In this document: positions 32,576 through 41,121 of the stretch, piece after piece
Numbering within the stretch: position 1 is the first letter of the stretch
Layout of the letters: every line of letters starts with the position of its first letter
Notes under the pieces: model-generated
Database searches by the model: none
What the model was told of the DNA's origin: nothing
Seen by the model: the letters and a program-made list of their open reading frames with translations, nothing else
Program-made: the position numbers and the translations under genes
Source: an uncultured Erysipelotrichales bacterium
GTDB taxonomy: Bacteria > Bacillota_I > Bacilli_A > Erysipelotrichales > Coprobacillaceae
Direction: 5' to 3'
Length of the DNA: 42,247 nt
Assembly: GCA_910586805.1 (NCBI GenBank)
Contig: CAJUJC010000002.1
Location: 1-42,247 of the forward strand

Positions 32576-35304
32576 AAAAAAGAAAAGTAAATCCACAAGC
32601 AAAAAAACAAATATTTCGTGCTTTAAAAATTATTAGCATTGTGGTTGCAATTGTTATTGTATCAGGTGGTATTTATTTTGGAGTATCTATCTATCAACAA
32701 GTTGGTGGATATGATAAAGAAAAACTATTGAATAAGGAAGCATCTGGTCTATACTATGCAAAAACTGGTGAGGAATATTATTCAGTTGCAACTGATGATG
32801 CAAATAAACTTGTGAGTTATGATGAAATTCCTCAAGTTATGATCGATGCAGTTGTCGCTGCTGAAGATTCACGTTTTTTTGAACATAACGGTTTTGACTT
32901 ACCACGTATTGTTAAAGCATTTGCAGGAAATTTAGTCGCTGGTGGGATTACAGGTGGAGGTTCTACTATCACCCAACAGGTTATCAAAAAATCTTATTAT
33001 CCTGATGCACAAACTTCTAAAGAAAGTACATTTGATGCTATTAAAAGAAAAGTTGGAGAAATTGTTCTTTCTATTCAAGCAACAAATGACACAACAAAAG
33101 AAGAAATTTTAGAATTATACCTTAATAAAATTTATTTTGGAGCTGGTCCAAAAACAGTAGGACTCTATGCTGCATCATTATATTATTTTGATAAAAGTGT
33201 TCAAAATTTAACATTACCTGAAGCTGCATTACTTGCAGGGACATTAAATTCACCAACTCAATTTGATCCATTTAACAATCTCGAAAAAGCACAAAATCGT
33301 AGAAATACAATTTTAAAATTAATGAGAGATCATGGATATATTACTGCTGAAGAATGCGAAATGACTCAAAAAATCCCTGTAGAAAATACTTTGAAAAGCA
33401 ATCCTATTTCATATGGTGGTAGTTATCAGGCTTATGCAGATATGGTTATAAGAGAAGTTCAAGAAAAAACAGGTCTTGACCCAAAAGAAACACCTATGAA
33501 AATTTATACATATATGGATAAGGATTTACAAAAGAAATTAGATGATATTTCAAATAGTAAAGATTACACATTCTATGATAAAGATATACAAGCTGGTGCT
33601 GTTGTTCAAGAAGCAACAACAGGACGTATTACTGGTGTTTTATCAGCAAGAAATTATAAGGCTATGGATTCAACAAATGCATATCATAAAAAAGGCGTTA
33701 AACAAGATGGATATGGTAATGTGCATCAACCTGGTTCTTCTTTAAAACCAATCATTGCATATGCTTCAGCATTTGAATTCCTAGATTATTCAACAGCTCA
33801 TTATGTACATGATGTTCCTCTTGATGGAACTTATAGTCCTAAAAACCATGATGGAAATTTCCATGGTGATTTATCAATACATGATGCTTTAGGAAATTCA
33901 TGGAACTTAGCTGCGATTCAAACATATTTAGATGTCTATCGTGAAATTGGCGAAGATGCCATGACTAAGTATCTCCAAGGTTTTGGTTTTGATTGGACTG
34001 AAGAAAAATTAGCAACTGGTTATGCAATTGGTGGATGGGAACGTGGAACGACACCTAAAGAAGAAGCAGGGGCTTATGCAGTTATTGCTAATGGAGGAAC
34101 ATATATTGAACCTCACACTGTAGAAAAAATTGAAATTATCGCAACTGGTGAAGTTATTAACATTGATGAAGAAGCTCAAAAAGAAAAAACAGAAGCAATA
34201 AGTGAAGAAGCTGCATTTATGATTCGTTCTGTTATGACTGAGTATGCTAAATCATTTGGAAGCTATTCAGGATTCAAAAGTAGTTTACAAGTAGGTGCAA
34301 AAACAGGGACTTCAAACTATCCAAGAAATGATTCTGTTCCTAGTTATTTACAAGGAAAGAGTAAAGATGGTTGGATGAGTGCTTACTCACCTGATTATGC
34401 ATGGAGTGTTTGGGTAGGATATCCTGAAAGCGTCGCAAAAGAAAAGAAAAAATATTTAAGAAGTAGTACAGATGCTAGAAAAATTTCAAGTATTATAGCA
34501 AATACAATTCATGATAATGGAAAACCTAAAAATTCTTATCCTCAACAACCTGATGGTGTTGTTAAGGATACTTGTATCTCAGGTATTTACCCATATACAA
34601 AACCTGGTACTGGTGTTCCAAAGGATCGTATTGTTAGTGGATATTTCAAGAAAGAAAATACACCAAGTGGTTCAGCTAGTGGAGCTAAACTCAATGATTT
34701 ATCATCATTTACAGCATCATTTGTAAACAAAAAAATTCAAGTAGAATTTACTGAATACAATCCAAAGAGCTTAACTGAACAAAAAGCATCTCCAACAAAG
34801 CAATACAAAGCTAATGGACGTACTTATACATTACCTTACTTAGGTGATATCAATCAAATTTATGGTAGAGTTGTTTATGTTGTAGAAGTTGCTGATTCAA
34901 CTGGTAAAGTTGTCCACACTGAAAAACTCAATAAACCAAAAGCAACATTGAACTTCACTCCTGGTATTGGTTCATATACAGTCACTGGGTATTATGGTTT
35001 TGAATCTAATGAAGGAACATCAAACAAAATTCAACAACCTATTAGTGTAACTGGTAGTTTAGGTGCATCATATTCATTGCAAAGTGTAACTATGGATTCT
35101 ATTGTTGTCAATTTGCAAATTCCTCAAGGAAATACAGTCACTGTAGAAATTGCAGGAAACACTAAAGAAATCAATTCATCAGGAAATATTACATTTAGCA
35201 GTCTCGCTCCAAATACCCCTTATACAATTACATTTACTGAAAAAACGCCTGATGGTCAAACACATACACTTGCTCCATTAGAAGTCACAACATCAGCACA
35301 GTAA
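32572..35304 (+). CDS. ponA: class A penicillin-binding protein 1A/1B
   Basis: Bifunctional peptidoglycan glycosyltransferase and transpeptidase, 910 aa. A short cytoplasmic basic head and one span (about 18-40) are followed by the GT51 domain with AAEDSRFFEHNGFD (catalytic Glu98) and GGSTITQQ. The transpeptidase has SSLK (Ser389, Lys392), SWN (443-445) and KTGTS (577-579). After about residue 690 comes a region with two Ser/Thr-rich beta domains of fibronectin-III look, ending TPDGQTHTLAPLEVTTS. Length is near B. subtilis PBP1 (914 aa). AAGGAGGAAAAGAA lies inside recU. It is the likely client of GpsB. Confidence 0.95.
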   Translation: MKKRKVNPQAKKQIFRALKIISIVVAIVIVSGGIYFGVSIYQQVGGYDKEKLLNKEASGLYYAKTGEEYYSVATDDANKLVSYDEIPQVMIDAVVAAEDSRFFEHNGFDLPRIVKAFAGNLVAGGITGGGSTITQQVIKKSYYPDAQTSKESTFDAIKRKVGEIVLSIQATNDTTKEEILELYLNKIYFGAGPKTVGLYAASLYYFDKSVQNLTLPEAALLAGTLNSPTQFDPFNNLEKAQNRRNTILKLMRDHGYITAEECEMTQKIPVENTLKSNPISYGGSYQAYADMVIREVQEKTGLDPKETPMKIYTYMDKDLQKKLDDISNSKDYTFYDKDIQAGAVVQEATTGRITGVLSARNYKAMDSTNAYHKKGVKQDGYGNVHQPGSSLKPIIAYASAFEFLDYSTAHYVHDVPLDGTYSPKNHDGNFHGDLSIHDALGNSWNLAAIQTYLDVYREIGEDAMTKYLQGFGFDWTEEKLATGYAIGGWERGTTPKEEAGAYAVIANGGTYIEPHTVEKIEIIATGEVINIDEEAQKEKTEAISEEAAFMIRSVMTEYAKSFGSYSGFKSSLQVGAKTGTSNYPRNDSVPSYLQGKSKDGWMSAYSPDYAWSVWVGYPESVAKEKKKYLRSSTDARKISSIIANTIHDNGKPKNSYPQQPDGVVKDTCISGIYPYTKPGTGVPKDRIVSGYFKKENTPSGSASGAKLNDLSSFTASFVNKKIQVEFTEYNPKSLTEQKASPTKQYKANGRTYTLPYLGDINQIYGRVVYVVEVADSTGKVVHTEKLNKPKATLNFTPGIGSYTVTGYYGFESNEGTSNKIQQPISVTGSLGASYSLQSVTMDSIVVNLQIPQGNTVTVEIAGNTKEINSSGNITFSSLAPNTPYTITFTEKTPDGQTHTLAPLEVTTSAQ

Positions 35305-35318
35305 AAATAATTGAAGAC

Positions 35319-35345
35319 AAAGACGATTTTCACGATCGTCTTTTT
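35319..35345 (+). terminator. ponA terminator
   Basis: Perfect 8-bp stem AAAGACGA / TCGTCTTT (35319-35343), 9-nt loop, T-run 35341-35345, 15 nt after the ponA stop. Confidence 0.85.
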
Positions 35346-35351
35346 GAGTAC

Positions 35352-35374
35352 AAAAAAAGAGGATCAATCCCCTT
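35352..35374 (-). terminator. terminator of the TIM-barrel gene
   Basis: AAGGGGAT / ATCCTCTT (35357-35374, one G-T pair, short loop), then TTTTTTT on the minus strand. The gene's stop codon (35364-35366) is in the loop. Confidence 0.7.
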
Positions 35375-36044
35375 TATGTACACATTGTATTCTATATCTT
35401 TCCATCATTTCTTTAAAAATTTCACCATTTGTTGGTGGTGTATAAGTAACTGCATTAGCACCTGCCTTAATGACTTCCTTAATTGTTTCTTCGCTAGGTC
35501 CTCCTGTTGCAATAATAGGGAAATGTTTATCAATCTTTCGTAAAGCTTTAATGATTTCAACTGTATTCTTTCCACCTGATACATTCACAATACTTGCACC
35601 AGAGTGTAACATTCTTTCTTCTAAAGGTTCATCTAAAGAAACAATTGTTAATACAATAGGAATATCTATAACCTCTGCTAACTCTTGTACAAACTTTGTC
35701 TTTGTTGGAGCATTTAAAACAACAGCCATTGCACCATTTAATTCAGCATCTAAAGCAATTTTTGTAACTCTAGGTCCAGAAGTTGTTCCACCACCCACAC
35801 CAGCAAAAACTGGTTTTTGAGAAACCTCTATAATAGATTTTGTGATTTGAAGTGTTGGTGTAAATGGATACACAGCAATCACTGCATCTGCATTACAATT
35901 TGCGATGACTGCAACATCAGTTGAAAAAACTAATGATTTAATTCTTCTCCCATTCACATTAATTCCTGACACACTGTATATACACTCTGGTACCTTGACT
36001 GTATGCCTTAATTTAGATTCAATATGAGGCATTTTTTTTGTCAT
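35364..36044 (-). CDS. TIM-barrel-like protein of unknown function
   Basis: A 226-aa soluble protein I cannot name. Sequence rhythm is beta/alpha barrel: VFAGVGGGTTSG, AMAVVLNAPTKTKFVQELAEVIDIPIVLTIVSLDE, SIVNVSGGKNTVEIIKAL, and near the C-terminus IIATGGPSEETIKEVIKAGANAV. The last resembles the phosphate-binding loop of IMPDH-, HisF- or dihydroorotate-dehydrogenase-like barrels. Relatives are often simply called hydrolase, without support visible here. Start ATG 36044 has GGTGGTG at about 6 nt; an earlier GTG is inside that site. It stands alone between convergent ponA and the ROK gene, with its own terminator. Possible roles: a phospho-sugar or flavin/nucleotide-related lyase or isomerase. 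Confidence 0.75.
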   Translation of the reverse strand: MTKKMPHIESKLRHTVKVPECIYSVSGINVNGRRIKSLVFSTDVAVIANCNADAVIAVYPFTPTLQITKSIIEVSQKPVFAGVGGGTTSGPRVTKIALDAELNGAMAVVLNAPTKTKFVQELAEVIDIPIVLTIVSLDEPLEERMLHSGASIVNVSGGKNTVEIIKALRKIDKHFPIIATGGPSEETIKEVIKAGANAVTYTPPTNGEIFKEMMERYRIQCVHKGD

Positions 36045-36088
36045 AATAAACACCACCCTTTCTTATAATTATTTATTATAAACATTTT

Positions 36089-36973
36089 TTATAAATTTTT
36101 TGTTAAGAAATGATACAATGCACCAATTAAATTTGCCTCATTATGGTAAACACATGTCAAAACATGAGGTCTAATTTTAGCATGAGTAAATTTTTTAAAA
36201 ATAACATCCAAACGTGTTTCTATTTCTTCTAACAAATCATCTCTTACACTAATAGCACCACCAATAATAATCTTTTCAGGATCATAAGCATATTGCAAAT
36301 TATAAATTCCATAAGCCAATGCATAATAAAATTTATCAACTGCTTTTTCATAAATAGGATTATCATGATAATGATCAAAAATATCTTTACCATTCAAAGT
36401 TGAAGCATCAACCCCTAACTCTTTGGCTACTCTTCTTACAACAGCAACAGTTGATCCAACAATTGACCATGTTTCCATCTCTTTTGTATCATAATCAAAC
36501 TCTGCAATCATGTACCCAAATTCTCCACCATGAAGATGTTTTCCTTTATGAATACGTTTATCCTTAACAACAGCACCACCAATTCCAGTCCCACTAACAA
36601 TAAAACAACAATCGTCAACATCCTTACCTGCACCTTTCCACACTTCAGCTAGTGCAGCACAGTTTGCATCGTTTTCCAATTCTACTGGAACATTTAACAT
36701 TTCTTCTAAATCCTTTTTTATATTTGGACCATGAATATAATCAATAGCACTTGAACCACCAATCACACCTGTCTCACTATTAACAGCACCTGGCATACTT
36801 AATGCCAACCCACTCATTTCATCACCATTAAAATATTTAGTCATATTTCTATACATTTCTTCTAATGTTGAAGGTGTTTTTTCAGAATAATTTTCAAGGA
36901 TATCACCTAATTCATTCATAACAGCTATTTTCATTGATTGTCCTCCAACATCAATACATAAATACTTTTTCAT
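36089..36973 (-). CDS. ROK-family sugar kinase lacking the zinc motif
   Basis: A 294-aa ROK protein of the ASKHA fold with the phosphate loop DVGGQSMKIAV and the sugar-binding ELENDANCAALAE, followed by CFIVSGTGIGGAVV. The HGGEFGYM segment carries the conserved His/Glu region. The Cys-rich zinc motif (CxCGxxGCxE) expected about 10-15 residues later is missing; FDYDTKEMETW is found instead. No HTH is present, so it is a kinase rather than a repressor. Candidates are a beta-glucoside, N-acetylmannosamine or glucose/fructose kinase; substrate is not determinable. Start ATG 36973 is preferred because AGGAG lies 9 nt upstream. It is not in an operon with sugar genes. Confidence 0.82.
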   Translation of the reverse strand: MKKYLCIDVGGQSMKIAVMNELGDILENYSEKTPSTLEEMYRNMTKYFNGDEMSGLALSMPGAVNSETGVIGGSSAIDYIHGPNIKKDLEEMLNVPVELENDANCAALAEVWKGAGKDVDDCCFIVSGTGIGGAVVKDKRIHKGKHLHGGEFGYMIAEFDYDTKEMETWSIVGSTVAVVRRVAKELGVDASTLNGKDIFDHYHDNPIYEKAVDKFYYALAYGIYNLQYAYDPEKIIIGGAISVRDDLLEEIETRLDVIFKKFTHAKIRPHVLTCVYHNEANLIGALYHFLTKNL

Positions 36974-37006
36974 TACATATACTCCTTTCATGATTTTATT
37001 AAATAT

Positions 37007-37035
37007 ATTATATTATTCTTTTTATTTTTTCACAA
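37007..37035 (-). promoter_or_regulatory. sigma-A promoter of the ROK kinase gene
   Basis: TTGTGA (37030-37035), 17-nt spacer, TATAAT (37007-37012) on the minus strand, start near 37000. Confidence 0.7.
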
Positions 37036-37094
37036 TGAAATTTATATATTTCCATAAACTTCATAAAACATACACATCTTTATATTATAATTTA

Positions 37095-37119
37095 TATAGT
37101 GATGTAGATCATCACTATA
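37095..37119. repeat. perfect inverted repeat upstream of the ROK kinase promoter
   Basis: TATAGTGATG / CATCACTATA, 10-bp arms around TAGAT, about 60 bp upstream of the ROK -35 and beyond the aroK terminator. No T-run follows on either strand, so it looks like a regulator site rather than a terminator. The inner GTGATG...CATCAC resembles the general form of CRP/FNR- or GntR-type operators. Confidence 0.55.
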
Positions 37120-37133
37120 CTTTATCCCTTCCT

Positions 37134-37178
37134 CAAAAAAGAAAACAGGTATAGATTATTCCCCTCTATACCTGTTTT
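37134..37178 (-). terminator. aroK terminator (end of the aromatic operon)
   Basis: A perfect 14-bp stem AAAACAGGTATAGA / TCTATACCTGTTTT with a 9-nt loop, followed by TTTTCTTTTTTG on the minus strand. The 5' arm is made of the last codons and stop (37166-37168) of aroK. Confidence 0.92.
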
Positions 37179-37660
37179 ACTATCCTTTTTATTTTATCAA
37201 TAACATCATCAATCGTTGTATTATTCATAATATGATAATCGCATGCTTCTAAATACAACAAATGTCTTTGCTTATATAAATCATATAACTGATGAGGACC
37301 ATCCTTTAATAATGGTCTTGATTGAATATCAACATCCTGACATATGTTTTCAACTGGTCTATCCAAATAAATAATACACCCATTTTGAGATAAGGCAGTT
37401 ATATTTTCTTTATTCTTAATAACTCCTCCTCCCGTTGAAATAATATATCCATCTTTTTTTCCAACTTCTTTACAACAAATACTTTCTCTTTCTCTAAAAT
37501 AATCTTCACTGATTTCAAACATAGAAGAAATACTCATATGATACTTATCTTCTATATATTTATCAATATCAATCAATGGTCTATTCAATTGTTGAGATAA
37601 AAGACGTGATATCGTTGTTTTACCACAACCCATCATACCTATAATTACTATATTTTTCAT
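37166..37660 (-). CDS. aroK: shikimate kinase
   Basis: Phosphorylates shikimate at O3, step five of the chorismate pathway. The 164-aa protein has the P-loop GMMGCGKTT (8-16), the shikimate-binding DIDKYIE and FRERES, GGGVI, and the lid segment RPLLKD. AGGAAGTTT precedes the ATG, 7 nt after pheA. It is the last gene of the aro operon and its end is folded into the terminator. Confidence 0.94.
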   Translation of the reverse strand: MKNIVIIGMMGCGKTTISRLLSQQLNRPLIDIDKYIEDKYHMSISSMFEISEDYFRERESICCKEVGKKDGYIISTGGGVIKNKENITALSQNGCIIYLDRPVENICQDVDIQSRPLLKDGPHQLYDLYKQRHLLYLEACDYHIMNNTTIDDVIDKIKRIVKQV

Positions 37661-37667
37661 AAACTTC

Positions 37668-38789
37668 CTACTTCTTTATATAATTTCCTAAAACTCTTAA
37701 TGTATTTGTATGAGCTTTCATATCCTCAATCGCATTCACAATAGATGTTTGATTCAAATTTCCTTCAAAATCAACATAGAAATAATACTTCCATGGTGTT
37801 TCTTTTAAAGGTCTTGATTCGATTCTAGCCATATTAATTTGATAATCATTAATAATTTTCATAACTTGGTACAATGCACCAACCTCATGTTTTGTTGTAA
37901 AAACAATGCTCACATAAGATGCATCTTTCATTTTTTCTAATTCTTTTCCAAAAACAATAAAACGTGTTGTATTTGTTTTTAAATGATGAATATTTTCTTT
38001 AATAACATCTAAGCCATATAACTTTGCCGCTTTTTTTGAAGCAATAGCAGCTTTTGTTTTATCATTTTGACAAGATACATATTGGGCTGATAATGCAGTA
38101 TTTACATATTCATGGGGTTGAATATATGAATGTTGATGTAAAAAATCCTTACATTGCAATATTCCTTGTGGATGAGAATAAACATCTGTAATCTCTTGAA
38201 CACTCGTTCCTTTTATCCCTAATAAATGTTGCGCTATTGAAAGACTTTGCTCCCCTACTATATAAAAACCATAATCTCTTATCAAATCATAATTATCATT
38301 AATTGCTCCAGTAGAAGAATTTTCTATAGGAACAACCCCATAATCAATATCACCATCTTTTAAAGCTATAAAAACATCCTCAAAATCATGATAATTTTTT
38401 CTATCAATATGTTCATCAAAAAAACTTTCTAAAGCTTGCTCAGAAAAGGAACCTGGCACTCCCTGATAACCTATAATACAATTTTTAAAACCAGGTTCTT
38501 TCAGATCATAAAAAACATTTTGAGATAAAAATGTTGCCTGATATGACTTAGAGATATTCATCATATCTTGTATAAAGAAATGCGCATATTTTTTCAATTG
38601 TTCATTTTGTATACGATTAATATTTTTTTCAATCACTTGTTTTTCTCTATCTGATTGAAAAATAGGCATATCTTTGTCAATCTTATACATCACAACATCT
38701 TTTGCAACAGACATTCTTTTTTCAAATAATTGAATCAGTTGTTCATCGATTTCATCAATTTCTTGACGACATTGTAATAAATCTTTCAT
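37668..38789 (-). CDS. pheA: bifunctional chorismate mutase / prephenate dehydratase
   Basis: P-protein making phenylpyruvate from chorismate. The 373-aa protein has an AroQ chorismate-mutase domain (about 1-85, starting CRQEIDEIDEQLIQLFEKRM) and a prephenate-dehydratase domain (about 100-280) with GVPGSFSEQA and NTTRFIVFG. A C-terminal ACT domain (about 290-365) has the Phe-binding ESRPLKE, so allosteric inhibition by phenylalanine is likely. The ATG is 1 nt after the aroC stop with only a weak ribosome site, implying coupling. In Bacillus the two activities are separate proteins; this fused form is more typical of proteobacteria and some clostridia. Confidence 0.94.
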   Translation of the reverse strand: MKDLLQCRQEIDEIDEQLIQLFEKRMSVAKDVVMYKIDKDMPIFQSDREKQVIEKNINRIQNEQLKKYAHFFIQDMMNISKSYQATFLSQNVFYDLKEPGFKNCIIGYQGVPGSFSEQALESFFDEHIDRKNYHDFEDVFIALKDGDIDYGVVPIENSSTGAINDNYDLIRDYGFYIVGEQSLSIAQHLLGIKGTSVQEITDVYSHPQGILQCKDFLHQHSYIQPHEYVNTALSAQYVSCQNDKTKAAIASKKAAKLYGLDVIKENIHHLKTNTTRFIVFGKELEKMKDASYVSIVFTTKHEVGALYQVMKIINDYQINMARIESRPLKETPWKYYFYVDFEGNLNQTSIVNAIEDMKAHTNTLRVLGNYIKK

Positions 38790-38790
38790 A

Positions 38791-39864
38791 CTATCGTATC
38801 ATGTCCAATATCGCAAGCGCAGCCATGGATTCTACAACCACAACAGCTCTAGGTACGATACAAGGATCATGCCTTCCTTTTATTTCTAATTGTGTATTTT
38901 CTTTTGTTTTAATATTGATAGTTTGTTGTAATTGAGAAATAGAGGGTGTTGGTTTAATACCTACAGTAAAAACAATAGGCATACCATTGCTAATACCACC
39001 AGTGATTCCACCATTATGATTGGTCTTTGTCTTAACATTATCTTTATCATAATAATATTCATCATTAGCTTCATGACCATATAATTCACTTATACCTTCC
39101 CCTAATCCAAAACTTACGCTTTTCACTGCTGGTATACTAAATAATAATGATGACATATGAGATTCAATAGAATCAAAGAATGGATTTCCAATTCCTGCTG
39201 GTACATTTAAAATCGCACATTCAATTTTTCCACCAACGCTATTTTGATTGTTCCTTGCTTCTTCAATAACTTCTTGCATGTGTTCAAAAACATCATCACA
39301 AAGAGTTGGGTATTGTTTTTCTAACATTTTTTCAATATCCTTTTCATGAACATTGACATCAAAACGTTGATCATAAACATCTTTAATACTTAAAATATGT
39401 GCCCCAACAATAATCCCTTTTTGTCTAAGAATTTGTTTAGCCACACTTCCAGCAAAAACCAAAGGCGCTGTTAAACGACCTGAGAAGTGTCCTCCACCTC
39501 TTACATCATTAAATCCTTTATATTTGACAAACGCTGGATAATCACTATGACCTGGTCGCATACATTCTTTTAATAATGAGTAATCTTTAGAATGTTGATC
39601 ACTATTATAAATCATTGCACATATTGGTGCCCCTGTTGTTGTATCATCAATGACTCCACTCATAATATGAACTTCATCTGCTTCTTTTCTAGGTGTTGAC
39701 ATTTTATTTAATCCAGGAGCACGACGCTTCATTTGTTTATGGATATCATCCATATCTAGCTTTATTCCTGCTGGAAGATTTCCTATCACAACACCTATAG
39801 CTTTTCCATGACTTTCACCAAATATAGATAATTCTATATTTTGACCCCAATTAGAACTCATCAT
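38791..39864 (-). CDS. aroC: chorismate synthase
   Basis: FMN-dependent last step to chorismate. The 357-aa protein has IFGESHGKAIGVVI, MRPGHSDYPAFVKY, RGGGHFSGRLTA and the C-terminal GRHDPCIVPRAV. GGAGGTGAGT fits the ATG at 39864 (5 nt) or 39861 (8 nt); a GTG at 39870 is too close. The gene overlaps the aroA end by about 14 nt and is followed by pheA with 1 nt between. Confidence 0.95.
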   Translation of the reverse strand: MMSSNWGQNIELSIFGESHGKAIGVVIGNLPAGIKLDMDDIHKQMKRRAPGLNKMSTPRKEADEVHIMSGVIDDTTTGAPICAMIYNSDQHSKDYSLLKECMRPGHSDYPAFVKYKGFNDVRGGGHFSGRLTAPLVFAGSVAKQILRQKGIIVGAHILSIKDVYDQRFDVNVHEKDIEKMLEKQYPTLCDDVFEHMQEVIEEARNNQNSVGGKIECAILNVPAGIGNPFFDSIESHMSSLLFSIPAVKSVSFGLGEGISELYGHEANDEYYYDKDNVKTKTNHNGGITGGISNGMPIVFTVGIKPTPSISQLQQTINIKTKENTQLEIKGRHDPCIVPRAVVVVESMAALAILDMIR

Positions 39865-41119
39865 ACTCACCTCCTAAACTTTCAAAACATTCCCAAAAAC
39901 TTGGATAAGATTTTTGAACACATTCTTTATGATCTATGATAACATTTTCCTGACAAATCGTAGAAGCAATCGCTTCCATCATTGCCATTCTATGATCATT
40001 ATAAGAAGAAACATTTCCTCCTTGAAGATATTCAACACCTTCAATAACCATACATTCATTATCAACTCTTGCACTTCCACCCAACTGATTAATAACTTCA
40101 ACAGTTGCCTCTAAACGATCACATTCTTTAATACGTAATCTCTCTATATTTTTAATCACGCTTGTTCCTTTACTTAAAGCACAAGCCAAAGCAATAACTG
40201 GTATAATATCAGGACAGTCTTTTCCATCAATATGAGTTGCTGATAAAATATGAGGAACAATTTGATACCCTTTATCATTCTCAATTAATTGACATCCCAT
40301 TCTCTTTAAAATATCTATAACTTCTCGATCACCTTGTTTTGATGCTAAATTCAATCCTTCCATAACAACCTGATTTCCTAATGCACCTGCAACCATATAA
40401 AATGCTGCTTGTGAAAAATCTCCCTCAACTTCATAATCACAAGGTTTATACATTTGATTTCCAGGTATCAATAATTCTTTATAATCATTATTAATAACAA
40501 ACACCCCATATTGTCTTAACATTTGTAAAGTTAAATCAATATATCCCTTAGATTGAAGTGGTGAAGTCATTATAATTCTTGAGTCTCTATCCATCAAAGG
40601 TAACGCAAACAACAAGCCACTAATAAATTGAGAAGAAACATCTCCAGGGATTTCAAACACTCCAGCACTCAAATGTCCTCTTATATATAAGTCTAAAACA
40701 TTTTCTCTATATAAATAAGAAATATTTTGTTGATCAAAAATCTTATAATATATATCTAGTGGTCGTTGTCCTAAACGTCCTTTCCCAACAAAATGCACAT
40801 TGGCTTCTCCTACAATAGAAATAGGAATCATAAATCTTAAAGTAGAACCTGACTCTTGACAATCGAACTCACATTGATTTTTCATAAAAGTTGTCGTTCC
40901 ATCTATTTCTAAATAATCATCATGTTTAAAAATCATTGTTCCAAGTTCTTTCATTGCCGAAATTGTTGCTTCTATATCCTTAGAATATTCTATGTTTTTA
41001 ATAACACTTCTGCCTCTTGCAAGTGATGCACAAATAATAGCTCTGTGTGCCATACTTTTAGAAGGTGGTATACAAACTTGTCCTTGCAATTTATGAGGAT
41101 GTAATGCAATTGTAGTCAT
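39851..41119 (-). CDS. aroA: 3-phosphoshikimate 1-carboxyvinyltransferase (EPSP synthase)
   Basis: Joins PEP to shikimate-3-phosphate. The 422-aa protein has PPSKSMAHRAIICASLARG near the N-terminus, QESGSTLRFMIPI, GDVSSQFISGLLFALP, the catalytic CPDIIPVIALACAL and RLRIKECDRLEA. The loop SGSTLRF differs from the usual bacterial NAGT(A/T)R form, as in the class II / glyphosate-tolerant-like sequences of many Gram-positives; tolerance cannot be judged from this alone. GGAGGAGGTTTAAAT precedes the ATG, 2 nt after aroB. Confidence 0.94.
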   Translation of the reverse strand: MTTIALHPHKLQGQVCIPPSKSMAHRAIICASLARGRSVIKNIEYSKDIEATISAMKELGTMIFKHDDYLEIDGTTTFMKNQCEFDCQESGSTLRFMIPISIVGEANVHFVGKGRLGQRPLDIYYKIFDQQNISYLYRENVLDLYIRGHLSAGVFEIPGDVSSQFISGLLFALPLMDRDSRIIMTSPLQSKGYIDLTLQMLRQYGVFVINNDYKELLIPGNQMYKPCDYEVEGDFSQAAFYMVAGALGNQVVMEGLNLASKQGDREVIDILKRMGCQLIENDKGYQIVPHILSATHIDGKDCPDIIPVIALACALSKGTSVIKNIERLRIKECDRLEATVEVINQLGGSARVDNECMVIEGVEYLQGGNVSSYNDHRMAMMEAIASTICQENVIIDHKECVQKSYPSFWECFESLGGEYDEF

Positions 41120-41121
41120 AT

